Shown here: piece after piece, positions 35,260 to 48,100 of the stretch
Layout: each line of letters opens with the position of its first letter
Position numbering within the stretch: the stretch's first letter is position 1
Source: Hepsetus odoe
Taxonomy: Eukaryota > Chordata > Actinopteri > Characiformes > Hepsetidae
Length of the DNA stretch: 64,000 nt
Assembly (NCBI GenBank): GCA_017165825.1
Contig: CM029370.1
Location: 15,442,733-15,506,732, forward strand
Direction: 5' to 3'
Notes under the pieces: model-generated
Databases searched by the model: none
What the model was told of the DNA's origin: nothing
The model's input: only the letters and a program-made list of their open reading frames with translations
Program-made: the position numbers and the translations under genes

Positions 35260-35470
35260 TCCAAAATAAAGGTTTTAAGTGGCTATTGGTTTTGGACATT
35301 TCAAGTTGATAGGACCTTCACAGTATGTGCAGGTTCTTAAAAAAATTTTGAAGGTTTGCACAATAAAAAAAAGGAATAAAAAATATTACTTATAGAACTT
35401 TCCATTCAAAGGTTACTTCGGGCACCAAATATGGTTCTTCGTACCAAAGAATACCTTTTATTATTTTTCT
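35260..35470. repeat. Probable dispersed GGTTCTT repeat
   Basis: Short blocks such as AAAATAAAGGTTTTAAG, AGGTTCTTAAAAA, and TATGGTTCTTCGTACCAAAG resemble a common fish non-autonomous repeat built from AAAGGTTCTTTAA-like segments. The sequence at 60040-60170 looks related. Family and borders are uncertain. Confidence 0.4.
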
Positions 35471-35925
35471 GGGACATTTTTTGTGGTTCTCATTCAAATT
35501 TTTTATTAAAGGTGCTCTTGCTGATAGATATATACAAAGAAAAAAACATAATACTAAAAAGTATGATAGTATAAATAATAAGGGAAAAAGAAGCATCATG
35601 CACTGTCACTTTTAGCTCCTGTTTGGGTTTGTTTATGACAGAAATGGTAATTAAAACTGCACATACACTGCTTATTATTTGGAAACCATGATTGAAGTTC
35701 CATACTCATTCATAGATCACTAACACTGAACTGGTAACACTACTGGTTTATTAACTACTCTTGCACTAACTGCTGTGTTATTTTTTGAAAACCCACTTAG
35801 GATCTTCTTATCACTTTCATTAGAAGCATGATCCAAAATTAACCCAAAATTACACTATGTTGTGTGTCGGATGTACTTTTCTTCCGCAGCACCCCCCCTC
35901 ACCCTGTTGACTTCAGATTTATCAG

Positions 35926-36150
35926 GTCAAGTCAAGTGAGTTTTATTTATATAGTACTTTTTACAGCCATTGTTGTTGCAAAGCAGCTTTACAGAATCTG
36001 GGTCCAAGCCCCAAGTGAGTAAGCCGAGGGCAACAGAGGAAAAAAAAAAAAAACAAAAACAAAAAATGGAACCCATCCTCCTCTGGTCAACACCAGATAG
36101 TCTTGCACCTGTTAGTCTTAGTGGCAGCAGCCATGCAGATGATCCAGTAT
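35926..36150 (+). repeat. Dispersed repeat, GTCAAGTCAAGT type, copy 1
   Basis: It begins GTCAAGTCAAGTGAGTTTTA, then TTTATATAGTACTTTTTACA, CAAAGCAGCTTTACAGAATC and GGGTCCAAGCCCCAAGTGAG. The copy at 52162-52275 shares the same order. Such sequences are very abundant in otophysan fishes. Confidence 0.7.
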
Positions 36151-39100
36151 GATGTAGCTGATCTGAAGCTCAGATGAATAAATAAAGGATTAAATAAATA
36201 AATAAATAAATAAAGGATTATTATTATGAGGAGAGATATGTGATGATAGTTGGTTTGTTAACTCGGTGGACTAACTGGTATATCACTACTTTTCATCACA
36301 ATAATTTTGCACTGATCACACATTTTATTGCCATAACAACTCAATCAGTTTCCAATGATTATTCAGTTACAAGAAAATGATGTAATGAGAAGCAGCTACT
36401 GACTGAACTGAATCATATTACAAAAAATATGCTTGCTCTAGACTTAACACCCTGTCAAGCGAACAGCCACATGGTACACGTGGGGCAGCTAAACACCTGC
36501 CTCAGGTGGAAGCATGTAAACATAGACTCTTTCTTACTTCATTAACGTATGCTTCACCACATTTAGGCAACAGGCAGCGCTCCTAGCTTGGTCCTAATGT
36601 ATGCGAATAATGAGTTAAAGAGGCAGCACAGTAAAAAGCCTATCTGTGTATCAGATACACCAGCTGGCCCAGAGGAGTCCAGCGCCTGTGATTACCGCTT
36701 TCACCACTTGAAAGATGGCTTTGTCTAAGGCCAGCAATCAACTGGTACATGTGTTTAGCTCGATAAGCTCATGTCACCGAACAGTCAAACAATGGGGTGT
36801 AATTATCTGAATCATGTAAGGCCCTTGAACATTTAAAACTTTACATACAAGAGACACTTCTCCAAACTGTAAAGACTTCACTCCAAATAGGCACACGTGT
36901 TTGTCCTATAAAGAGTGCAATAAGCCTTTTTTAACTGGGCAGCAGCAACAGTTATGTTAGCTTTTTCCCACACACTGCCAATGGAAAAGTTTTAGGGTAG
37001 CTATGGAGACACAGCCAGTACCACTGATCACGTTGCTTTGTCCAGAGCCCCAGTTACCATTGGTAACTCCCCGGGTGGTGGGGGATTTGGAAGAGTGCAT
37101 GCAGACATTCAGTAACAGTCAAGGAGGTTACTTAAACAAATTAGCAAGATGTAACTGAATTTTGCTTTTTATTGTGGTGTAATTTATCACAAAGCTTTTC
37201 TTCTTCATTTTTATGGACTGGACTGGACTGGAAACATATTCCTAAGGATGAGCTTACAGTCTATCCATTAGTGGGTAATTCAAATCATCTGAGGCAACAC
37301 GTCCCAGAAGATTCTCATCTGGCTTCTACCCAGCAAATCTGTTCTGCTACTATTTGCAGATTTTACTGGCAGTCAGGTAACACTTTATTTTTAAGGGTGA
37401 AGTAAACAAGGTAACGTGTGACGGCCCTACGTGGATTTCAGAACCTGATTTGTATGCTGCTTCACGGTAAGATTTGATCATGACTTTCATTTTTTCCTGA
37501 AAATGTTTCAAAAGTTGTAATATGTGAAACGAGTAAATGGTTTTTACAGATTAATGTTAAGAATAATATAATTTTATTATTAATGGTATTAAATGGTATA
37601 AACCCAAAGCTTGTTTCAATATGCTCAGATCTCATAACACTTGCTGAGATGAAATCACATCAGAATTGACCGAAGCAGTTTTTACAAGAAAGAATAACCT
37701 TTTATAAATGTTTATGTAGAATTATTTCACTTTTTCATGACAGATTTAAATAGTACAATTTCATAATAAACTGCTCAAACGAAACACTCTAAAAGGGCTT
37801 AATTTATTTTTATATATGCATAAACTTGCTTGACAATATTTTTACCATGTTCTGTAAAGGTCATTTTTATTACATAGACAGTGGCAATATAATTATAATC
37901 TAAAAACAAATTGATTCTGTGTTGATTGGATTTGAAAGATTTCAAATAGAACTTGTGAACTTCCACTGGATACCAAAGTGAAAAGTCATCAGGCTCGAGT
38001 GGAAGACCCTCTAACAGGTTTAGTCAGCGTGTTTATTAAGGCTGCAGTTTCTAGTTTGCATTTTCTCTTCAGATTTTCTGATACAAAATCACAGGGAGCA
38101 AATCATGAGTTATTGCAATGCCTTGGCCACAAGCCAGCATACATAATGAATTGTAAATGAGCTGTTATCAGATGAACAAATTGCACCACATGGTCATAAT
38201 CATCACAAATGAAGATGGTGAAATGAATGTGATTTCCTCCCCCTGCTGATTTAGTTTGTGCTTAAAACTAATTGCTTGAAGTGGCTCTTTTTGAGCATAA
38301 TGAACAGGGCTGTGGTCCGCATTATTTTGAATACTGAAAGATCAAATTGCTTGCAACGTGTAGACCACCCTCACAACAGTGCTGTCATCCAGGCTTGCTG
38401 GTGAAGGGCAGAAAACCAGTCAATAGCTTATTGTAGTTTTCCTCTCAGCTACTGATATATGACTGTATATCAATGGTGGAAAACTGTGATTAAGAGGGAA
38501 ATATGAGAACTGTGTATATTATGTTGTTTTGTGTAATTTTACTCAAAGTGGGTGTCAACAAAAATAGGTCAAAGAAGTCAAAATGTACCTACCAAGAAAG
38601 TTGTTTGTTCCATGAATTCCTGTTCATGTTTAATATATGCTGCAGGGAATAAATCAACTCTACATAAATAAGTCCTTGCTTGTATAAAAGACATATAGCA
38701 TGGTTGTGAGCAGTTTTGCTTTTTTAAACTGATGTGAATTTTGAGTGAATGTATAAATATGAAATGTGTGGGAATCCACTTTATAGACATTTATTTTTCT
38801 CTTGGTAGTTTGAGTATAATAACTTTAGACTCAAAGTAATACTTGTACAAATCTGTCTCATCTTTATCTGCAACGAAGGTGCATCTGCCCAATCTGATGT
38901 AGTGCATGAAGGGCAAATGGAAGTAGACACATGGACTTATAGTTTGAATGAATGCATGGATCAATGGATGGATTAATGGATAGATGCATGTATGGATATA
39001 TGGATGGATGGAAGAATGGACGGTTCGATGGATGGATGGATGGATGGAAGGATGGATGTTTCTGCTGTAATAGAAATATCAATCTTTGAAAGGTCAGCAT

Positions 39101-39918
39101 GCAGTTTCTCAAATACATGGACCCAAATCGTAATCCCTGCCTTTTCCTAACACTGCAAGATAAGTATGAAATTGAAGAACCAATCATGTCTACGCATCCA
39201 CTGGGGCTGGAGGCTCATTTTACACCCTACTATAAATAGCCACAGTCAGCTTCCAGCATGGAAATTTATTTCCAGTGAAAATGTTGTAATGGCTGTAAGT
39301 GCATCTGTAACTGTGATTGAATTCAGTTGTCTTATATTTGCCACAAAGACGTCTAGCTGTATTTTGTAAGTAGAAGCCAGAGAAACGGCATCATCCTTGT
39401 ATTAGCTAGCCAAATCAAAAGCTCCTCAAGGGGTATCCTGGAGAAGTGTTTTAGCCACACAGACCTTAACTGTGCAAATGACCAGTAAATATTAACCAGT
39501 AAATAATTAACTTACTTGATCTGCATGGTAACGCATTGCAAAAGACACCAAAAAAAAAAAAATCAATGTGGGAGGAAAGAAAGTGTCTCAGAGGAGAGTA
39601 AACGCGACTCCAGTGTCAGAAAAGATGAAAGAGACCAGAAAGGTTACAAAAGCTACAAGCCGGTGCATGATCTTGCCCATCCTGTTTCTACCAACAAATG
39701 CTAGCAAGCGCACACACACACTGAAAAAAAAAATCTGTGTATGAAAATGGTCCATTTATCTCATGCAATACGCATACACTTCAGCATAATTTTCTCTGCC
39801 ATTTACAATCAATTTATTGCATCCGCTGTTCTAAAAGCATTTCAAAAGAGAGTAAAAGACACAGATAGTGGGAGGATGGCATTTAATATTAACTTTTAGA
39901 AAGAAGAGTGTCAGTTTG
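36151..39918. other. Non-coding; AAAT run, GGAT tract, possible CNEs
   Basis: There is an AAAT run at 36174-36215 and a GGAT-rich tract at 38948-39058. Bases 36480-36790 and 38220-38400 contain no recognised repeat and are of mixed composition, so they are candidates for conserved non-coding elements. No exon could be supported. Confidence 0.3.
38948..39058 (+). repeat. (GGAT)n imperfect microsatellite
   Basis: GGAT units mixed with GCAT, GAAT and TTAAT. Antisense frames through it (38864-39187) are artefacts. Confidence 0.9.
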
Positions 39919-40136
39919 TCATTGTGGAACACAGCACAGCACACGCTGAACCACAACAAAATGCATTCTCTGTATTTCACCCATACACAACATGAAGCAG
40001 GGGGCAGCTATGTTCAGCACCCAGGGAGCAGTGGCAGGGATGGTACCTTGCTCAAGGGTACCTCAGAGGAACCTAATGGTATGGGATTCAAACCCCCTTA
40101 CAGTCCTTGTCCCCAACCACTATGCCACCAGTGCCC
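39919..40136 (-). mobile_element. tRNA-derived SINE (family A)
   Basis: On the minus strand it reads GGGCACTGGTGGCATAGTGG, a B-box GGTTTGAATCCC-like segment, GAGCAAGGTACCATCCCTGC, and a 3' half with GTGTGCTGTGCTGTG. It is near full length with a few substitutions. Confidence 0.8.
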
Positions 40137-40319
40137 TACTGCATTGCTGAATCATACTGTTTACATATGTGAAATTACTGTAGGCCTCCATTTTCAGTAT
40201 GCTGGTTTCTTTAGAATTTGCTCTTGAATAAACCTAGGAAGCCTTAATGAAACTCTCCAAAAGAGAAAGTCTCTGAGTAAAAAAAAAAAAAAAATGGTGC
40301 TGAAGGTGTGCAAATTGTA

Positions 40320-40560
40320 ACCATTCCACAACACATGACCCCTAATGATCCCATTAAGGATGGTACATACTCAGTTTATTTTAAAGGATTACAAGCTAAT
40401 AAGGCTGATGCAACAGGGAGATTAAGAGCTTATCGGGGGGCTGCCACTTTGCTTTATTTGTTCCCATTACTCATCCTCAGAGGCACAAACAGACAGAGCA
40501 CAGCCTCCTCGATCAAATGTGACTGATGGAGGCCATGGACAGAGCACTCCATCAACTGCT
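40320..40560. other. Candidate conserved non-coding element
   Basis: A unique stretch with TAATGATCCCATTA (an inverted pair of TAAT cores), CTAATAAGGCTGATGC and GCTTTATTTGTTCCCATTAC. Base composition and motif density resemble deeply conserved developmental enhancers, but conservation cannot be shown here. Confidence 0.3.
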
Positions 40561-41911
40561 GTATTTCCTGCTCTCCCTCTCCCTCTCTTGCTACCTCTAT
40601 GTCACCATAGCATGATAGAGTTTGTTGATGACAGCAAGCCTTAGGTGTTATGATACTGCTGTAACTCCACTGCTAATACTTTCTGGACCTTTTGAAATGT
40701 TTCAGTCAAGAACTCATCCGTCATTCTATGTTGTTACTGCTTTTTCCCATTTGATGGAAAGTAAAACTTCACATTTCACAAATAAACAATTCTGAACTTT
40801 ACCACACAAGACTCTAGCCTAGTGTTGCAGATGTAGAGTTGTTGCAAGAGCCTGCCTCGTAGGCAGTCAAAAGGTTTAAGGAAGTAAAGTGCTGATCGGA
40901 CAATAAGGCCTGACTTAGAGTGTTCCAGTTCATCCCAAAGAATTTAATGGGGTTCAAGTTCGTCCACACCAAAATCAAAAAATATTTCTTTATAAAATTC
41001 ACTTTCTGCATCTTCTCATGGAGAAGGAAGAAACTGTTTTGAAAACTGTGCTCTCTAGAATGCTTTGCAGGATTTTATTTAATGTAATGGAGGTGTACAC
41101 TTAAGTTGACAACAATTTTGGTTCAATGATGTATCTTTTATGAGTTCCATGAATACGCTAGGTAGACCACATTCATTTTTTCTAAGGAAACAATGCAAAT
41201 CTGCAACTAATACACCCTTCCACAAATGGCCTTCCACATCCTTTCCACTAATGGCAATGTTTACAGTTTGTGATTTTGTAAGAAAGACTCTGTAAAATGA
41301 ATATTCCATTGGCCCTCACAAAGTCAGAATTGCTGCGTCTAACAACAGAAAGCTTTGTAAAAACCCTGCTTCAAAACACCCATGCATGATTGAGGAGGTG
41401 TGGTCAATGTGTGTGGGTGTGGCCAAGTAGAGTTTTTTTAACTGCATCTCTCATTTTTAGAGATGCAGTAAAATTAAATAACAAATGAAAACTTTGCCTT
41501 TGCATCTGCCCTAGCATGAAGAAGAATGTTGTGATGGTTAAAAAATAAGTACAGCATATTGATCTGCAGGTTCACACTAAAACAATCCATGCAGCCTACA
41601 TTGCAACCTAACAGAATTGTTTATTACCTTAGATTTATATTTAATGTTACCAAATTACAGAAAAGGTTGTAGGAGGGTAAAAGTCTCACTAATTATGCAG
41701 TATTCACATTAAAACTGACTTCAGTATCAATATCTTTAATCACAACTTAATGAGATGCTCTCTATTACTAATGCGAAATACTTGAAAATCAGTATCAGAG
41801 TTTTGGTTTGATCCAGTTGTTGGAGAGCTGAATGAATGAAATAGGCTGAATAATCATATTCTTGATGGTAGTGGGACAGATATGTTGAGTTGGACTTGAT
41901 ATAAATGAATA

Positions 41912-41934
41912 TGTGTGTGTGTGTGTGTGTGTGT
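41912..41934 (+). repeat. (TG)n run next to ccdc190 start codon
   Basis: About 11 uninterrupted TG units end two bases before the ATG at 41937. Confidence 0.9.
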
Positions 41935-41936
41935 AC

Positions 41937-42123
41937 ATGAGAAGGATGCATCGCACAGACTGGATGATGTGGCCGAAGGAGGCTCAGAGGAGAGAGGAGA
42001 GGAGGGCTGAAGCCAGGCTGGCTGAGGGGCTACAGAGGCTAGATGAGGCCAAACACTATCAGCTTAATGCACTGAGCCGAGAACAGCGTACACTACACCG
42101 CCACCTCATCGCTATCAAAACAG
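41937..42123 (+). CDS. ccdc190: ccdc190 first coding exon
   Basis: It encodes 62 residues plus one base, ending at AAAACAG|GTCTGT. With ATG 41937 the distance to the RAEARL motif equals that in human as I remember it (28 residues to the Leu), which favours this start. A second in-frame ATG at 41946 has a better context (A at -3) and would remove only three residues. Residues 14-60 are predicted to be a highly charged coiled coil (KEAQRREERRAEARL..., REQRTLHRH). There is no pyrimidine tract before the ATG, so this is probably the first exon rather than a spliced-in one. Confidence 0.8.
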
Positions 42124-45100
42124 GTCTGTGTACTTGCATGGATGATATGTTTGCCATTTTAACTATTATAACAGCAAATAAGCAGTATTAGCTATACCAC
42201 TAATTTACATTCAGTTACCAGTTTGTGAGGTATATCTTCCTTTGGCCTGCGCGCTCTCATAGATACACATATAAACCTAAAATACACTTCTTGCAGTATC
42301 TAAGTGTCGCTACTGTTCTGAAAATAACCTCCTACCCAAACAATTTCTGGTCAAGGGTGAGCCTACTGGGTTCCTATGATCAGAAATTGTATCAATCCTG
42401 GAGCTCTACCAACTTCTCTAACATTATTTGCCCCTAAGGCCCCTGATTACCTGGACCAGTTACCAGTGCATTAGATTAGAGCAAGGGCAAAACTCTGCAG
42501 GATGACTGATCACTTGGACAAAAATTGGGCACCGGTTGGAAAGGGTTGCTTGCAATTTATAAATCTGATAAACTGAGAGAAGGTACAAGGTGGTACCACT
42601 TAATCAACTGGAAAGTCAGTGTATGTTGTTTTTTGTATTCCAAAGGTCACTTTACAAAAACTTCTCAAAAAGGCTTAAGAAACTTCTCAAAAGAGGCCAG
42701 TAACTAAGCAGAATGAGAGTTAAGGGAAAAGAATTTTAGCTTGTATTTGAAGGAAAAATGAAAAGCAGATTCAAAGAGACTGTAGTGGAGTGAACTATTA
42801 TAGAAGCCAGGAAGCTTAAAGATATGCATCCAGCTATGGCCAGTGCTACAAGACGGATGTAGAGTTGAAGAAGCTCGGTTAAGGACAGAGAACTAGACCA
42901 CAATACATATTTAAAGTAGGACTTTTTACAGGATGTCCAAAGGAACAGGTAGTGAATGTTACTGATAAAGAATTGAGGTGATATAAAAAGGTGATTTAAA
43001 CTGAGATTAAATTCTATTTACGGAATTGATTGCATGTTCTATGATATGGTCACACTTTCAGCTCTGTCAGGTATAAAAAAAAAAAGGCCTCACATTGGTT
43101 ACACCTGACCTGGATGTTACATCAACACAATTCTGTTGGATTTTGCCAAGAGCGAAGTAACCTATTTTATTCATGTGTAACTATCTGACGCATTTGAATT
43201 GTATGAATTCAGAGAAAATTTTTCAGAGCAGCTACTGTTAGTAAGTTGGTCATTTTTTTTAGAATGAAAGTGAAAGTGAAAGTGTCGACCCTCGTCATTG
43301 CGAGGTCACAGCACAGCACACAGTGAACCGCAACAAAACTGGACCTCTGCATTTAACCCATGCAAACACCGTGCAGCAGTGGGCAGCTATTGAAAGCGCT
43401 CGGGGAGCAGTGACGGGGATGATACCTTGCTCAAGGGTACCTCAGAGCAACCTACTGGTGAGGGAATTGAACCCACAATCTTCCGATGCGGGGGCAACTC
43501 CCTAACCACTAGGCCACCACTGCCCCAAAAAACAGTTGGAGAACGCCTCCAAAAATCCCATTTAACTTAAAGAAAAACTATATTTTAATTAAGTCAAAAT
43601 ACAATTTACTATGTATGATTAATATGTTTCTTTTGTATGCATGAAAAAGGTTAGAGTGCAAAGTAAATATCATTTGAAATTTATAACCCACTCTAAATGA
43701 AGGTGTTTTGCCAAACCAAGGTGTGTGCAACAATTTTTTACTACATATAATGTGATTTTAGCTTACACTCTAAACTTTACACTTTACACACACTTTTTCA
43801 CTGCTCAATCTGGCAACAATAACTGTGAAAGAATGCATCAGTGGGTGGAGCATGAGAATGCCAATTGCATTGAATTAGAGGTGTGCATTTATTCATTTGG
43901 CTTCAGGGAACCGGCGGAGAGGTTTGAGCACTATGGGATCAAGACCCTTGAATCAGGACCTCAGTCACCCTTCTGCATCCTATAACAAGACCCTATTGCC
44001 CATAATTCTACCTGCTGGGAGGGACTTGGACAGGCCCAGGTGAGTTTAAAGAGAGCACTGACATTCTAGTAAGAATGAACTAAGTTTTACCAGATACTTC
44101 AGTAGCATGGGCAGGGTTGAATAAATTACATAAAATTTCACCAACAGAGAACAAGAACCTCCAGCATGACATATTCATTATTTTCATATTTAAAACTTCA
44201 ATTCTTAGATATGTAACAGATATAAAAATGATGCTTTTATGCATTCCTGCAAAGTAAAGGTTCCTGGAAATGTATGTAGTCATACTTAGGAATAATTATT
44301 GCGTCCTAACAGGCAGTCTAGGATAAATGTTTAGGTTTATCAAAGAGAGCAGCATGTCTTGAGCCTATCAGCTTATTTCAGACAAAACAGTGAGCAGACA
44401 AACAAGTTAAGTTCTCTTGTTGCTCTATGACAATCATTTTCAAACATTTCTTTTTACCAGGTACTGTGGCATTTAAACATGGGTTAATTTCAGGGCATCT
44501 TGATCAATGTCGACGCTACAGTGTGTGCACAATTATTAGGCAAGTGAATATTTTGGCTGTATAAACCTGAATGCTAATGGGCTTTAAGCAGATCAGGTGA
44601 TGCGTATTTGTGTAAAGAGGGAGGGTGTGGCCTAAAGAGATCAACACCCTATAAGGTGTGCATAATTACTAGGCAGTGTCTTTTCCTCTGACAAAATGGG
44701 CCAAATAAAGAGAGATAACTGACTCTAAAAAAAAAAATTGTGAAAAGTCTTTCAGAGGGCTGCAGCACTCTTGAAATTGTTAAGATGAATGGGCTCACGG
44801 CTGGATCTCAGACTCAGACGCCAGCAAGGTGGAGGTGGGGTACTGGTATAGGCTGGTATTATTAAAGATGAGCTAGTTGGACCTTATTGAGTTGAAGATG
44901 GACTCAAAATTCCCAGACCTACTGTCAGTTTTTAGAAGACATTTTCTTCAAGCAGTGGTTCAGGAAAAAGTCTGCATCTCTCAAGAAAACCCTGATTTTT
45001 CTGCAGGACGATGCATGGAGGTTCTCCACTGTTTGGCCAATAAAGGCCTTAAAGATGAAAGAATAATGAAATGGCCCACCTCCTCACCTGAACCAAACCC

Positions 45101-48100
45101 TACTGAGAACTTGTGGGCTATTCTTAAACAGGAGATTTACGGGGAAGGAAAGCAGTCCACCTCTCTGAACAGTGTCTGGGAGGTTGTAGTTGCTACTGCA
45201 AAAAAAGTTGATCATCAACAGATCAAGAAACAGAGACTCCATGAATGGAAGGATCATGACTGTTATTGAAAAGCAGGGGGGATATATTGTTCAATGTTTT
45301 TTTTTTTTTATGTCAAAAATGTTTATTTGTACATTTTTAGTTGTCTGTTTATTATTCTCACTTTAGCAGATGAAAATAAACCAGTGAGATGGAAAAAATG
45401 AGTTTTTCTTAAAGTTGTGTAATAATTCTGCACACTAATAGTTGCTTAATAATTGTGCACACATGTGTATCCCCTCACAATGTTCACACTCACATTTCCT
45501 TTGTAAAACATTCAGGTTTCTGGATTATTAACATTTTGGCGCGACTGATAGCGCTGCATTTGTTCCATATTAAAATTTATCCTCAAAATACTTACATGCC
45601 TAATAGTTGCACACACAGTGTAGTTCTCTGGGTAGCTGAAATCACATTCAATAAATGCCTTTTTAGTGTGATCATTTCTTCTGTGTGTGATTGTTTCATC
45701 CATTTTGGTTGAATTCTGTCATGTTGTTGATGAAGTCATGGAGTAACAATAAACAACTGATAACTCCCCTTAACTGGGGCAGTAGTAGCTTAGTGGTTAG
45801 GGACAAGGCCCCAGGCTCGGACGGTTGTGGGTTCAAATCCCTGACCAGTAGGTTGCCCTGAGGAGCAAGGTACTGTCACTGCTCACTGGACACAGCTGCC
45901 TCTTGCTGCATGTGTGTGTATGGATGAACTGCAGAGGTTGTGGTTCAGTGTGTGCTGTCTTGCGTTCCACAATGACATATAGTCACTTTCATTTCAAATG
46001 GATTTATACACCAAAAGTAGCAAGCTTGTTTTAAAAATGTCATTCATAGATAGTACAAATATTTGTGGTTAAAAGCAAGGAGTAAAAGTAAAAAGTACTC
46101 AAATTAAGTACAGATACATGAAAATTATTACTGAAAGTACAGTGGCAAAGTATGTGTACTTAATTATTTCCTATCTTTGGTAATGCAACATCCATAAGTA
46201 TTGTATGAAACTGCATGTCTAAATCCTCACAAATCATGTTTTTTTATTTGATGTGAACCTAATGTGATTGGCCAGCTCAATGGGCTTGGAGCAGAACACT
46301 AATGACAGGTTCTGTTATATCAGATAACCGGGTTGATGTGAATGATAAGGTACGATGAGTGAGAATGTTTCCCCTGAAAGGAGAGGCTAATCGTGCTATC
46401 TTGTTCTCCCAGCCATGGATTGCAGTGGCATTACTGGAGACAGATTTCCTCACCATAGTGCCACTGCTTAGACAGATCCCTGATTGTGTTGATTTTTGGC
46501 ATAGCGTCAGTTTAATTTTTTTTCATAAAATGCATCAGTGTGAGGACACAATTCAGACTGTCTACAGTCTCAAGCTTACAAATGAACTTAACTGTTATGA
46601 GAGATGATGGGTCATTCTGAGAATTAAAAAAGCTTTGAACAGAAAACATGTCTGCGTTGGCCTGCACTTGGGACAAGGGTAAGACTGACATTTTGTCTTT
46701 ATCTGGCTCACACTAGAGTCGAGAAACATGCAATACATAAGAGCAACTCAGTCTAGCATTACTCTTGTGGCCCAGCTGGGACTGCTCTGGATGTGAAGTG
46801 CTCGTTTCCCGAGAGGAAGGAAGAATGTTAATTCTTATGCTTGCACTTGACGCAGTGCAACTTCAAATGGAATATGGAAAATGAAGCACTCGCAATTAGG
46901 ATCAGCCCTTCAGGCTAGGGTCTCAAAAAAGCAGCTAGATGCAGCCTGTACTTTTTGTGATGTCTGAGGCCCACTTTGTATTCATGTAAACTGTAACAAA
47001 AACGCAGAGAGAACTTGAAGAGTCAACCTGGAAGAACTTAATGGGTTTTAACAAACAAAAACTTTTAATGCTTATTGTGCAATGTGGCACTTTCCCTAGC
47101 ACATAAAGAAATGTACAACACATCAGAAAATGGAAATTCCAAATAAGAGAAAAATGCTTTGACATTTATTTTATTGCAGATACTTTGAAACCAAAGATAT
47201 TTCTTGTTAGGTCTGGTCAACGTCATTAAGTTGGTAAATGTAGATCAGATCAGTAAAAAAAAAGGATGTCAGTGCATTTACTACTTTGTAATCTTGCTGT
47301 CACTTTACTGTGGATACCAAGTGATGAAGCATTTCAAGCGTTATTTTGGCCCATTCTTCCTGCAAACATGTCTTAAAGAGTGCAACAATACAAAAATACA
47401 GGCTTATTGTTGCATTTTTGGCCCAAAATTCCCCACATTCTTTACTGAGGCTAATCCTCTTCTTTCCATGCTTGAGGAAATTTGCTGTTTTTGTATTTTT
47501 CAGTAGGATCTTGTGTGGTCAAGATTCCATTTCTGTACCTGTACAGGCTCTGCATGTATGGGTTAAATGCAAAGCCTGGGGGCAGTGGTGCCCTAGTGCT
47601 TAGGGAGTTTGCATCAGCATCAGAAGGTTGTGGGTTCAAATCCCAGACCATGAGGTTGCCCTGAGTTACCCTTGGGCAAGGTACTGTCCCCATCACTGCT
47701 CCCTGGGCACTTTCAATAGCTGCCCCCTGCTGCACACATGTGTATGGATTAAATGCAGAGGTTGAATTTTGCCTCATGCTGTGCTGCGTTTCAAATGACA
47801 AGAATAGTCACTTTCACTTTTTTAATGTTTACAAAATGTGATTTTGCACTGACTTCTTGACAAATCTTCAACACATTTCAACTTGAGGGCACTATATGTA
47901 GATCTAAGTTGACACTGCCCAGCCAAAAAAGCCACTACCTGGATCCTGGAACCATAAGGTTTGAGGAATAAATGTGGTTGAAAAAAATCTTGAAGACAAG
48001 ATTTTGAAGGTGATGGCAGATGATTCAAATGTTTGGTCAAATCAATGCTCAAAATCATAGAAGATCTCACAGTCATGTTAGATAGTGATAGCAAAAACAT

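Noticed and set aside
44877..45269. 130-codon frame as a possible domesticated transposase gene
   Set aside because: It lies inside an element with matched inverted repeats and TA duplication and lacks the DNA-binding half; nothing suggests host recruitment.
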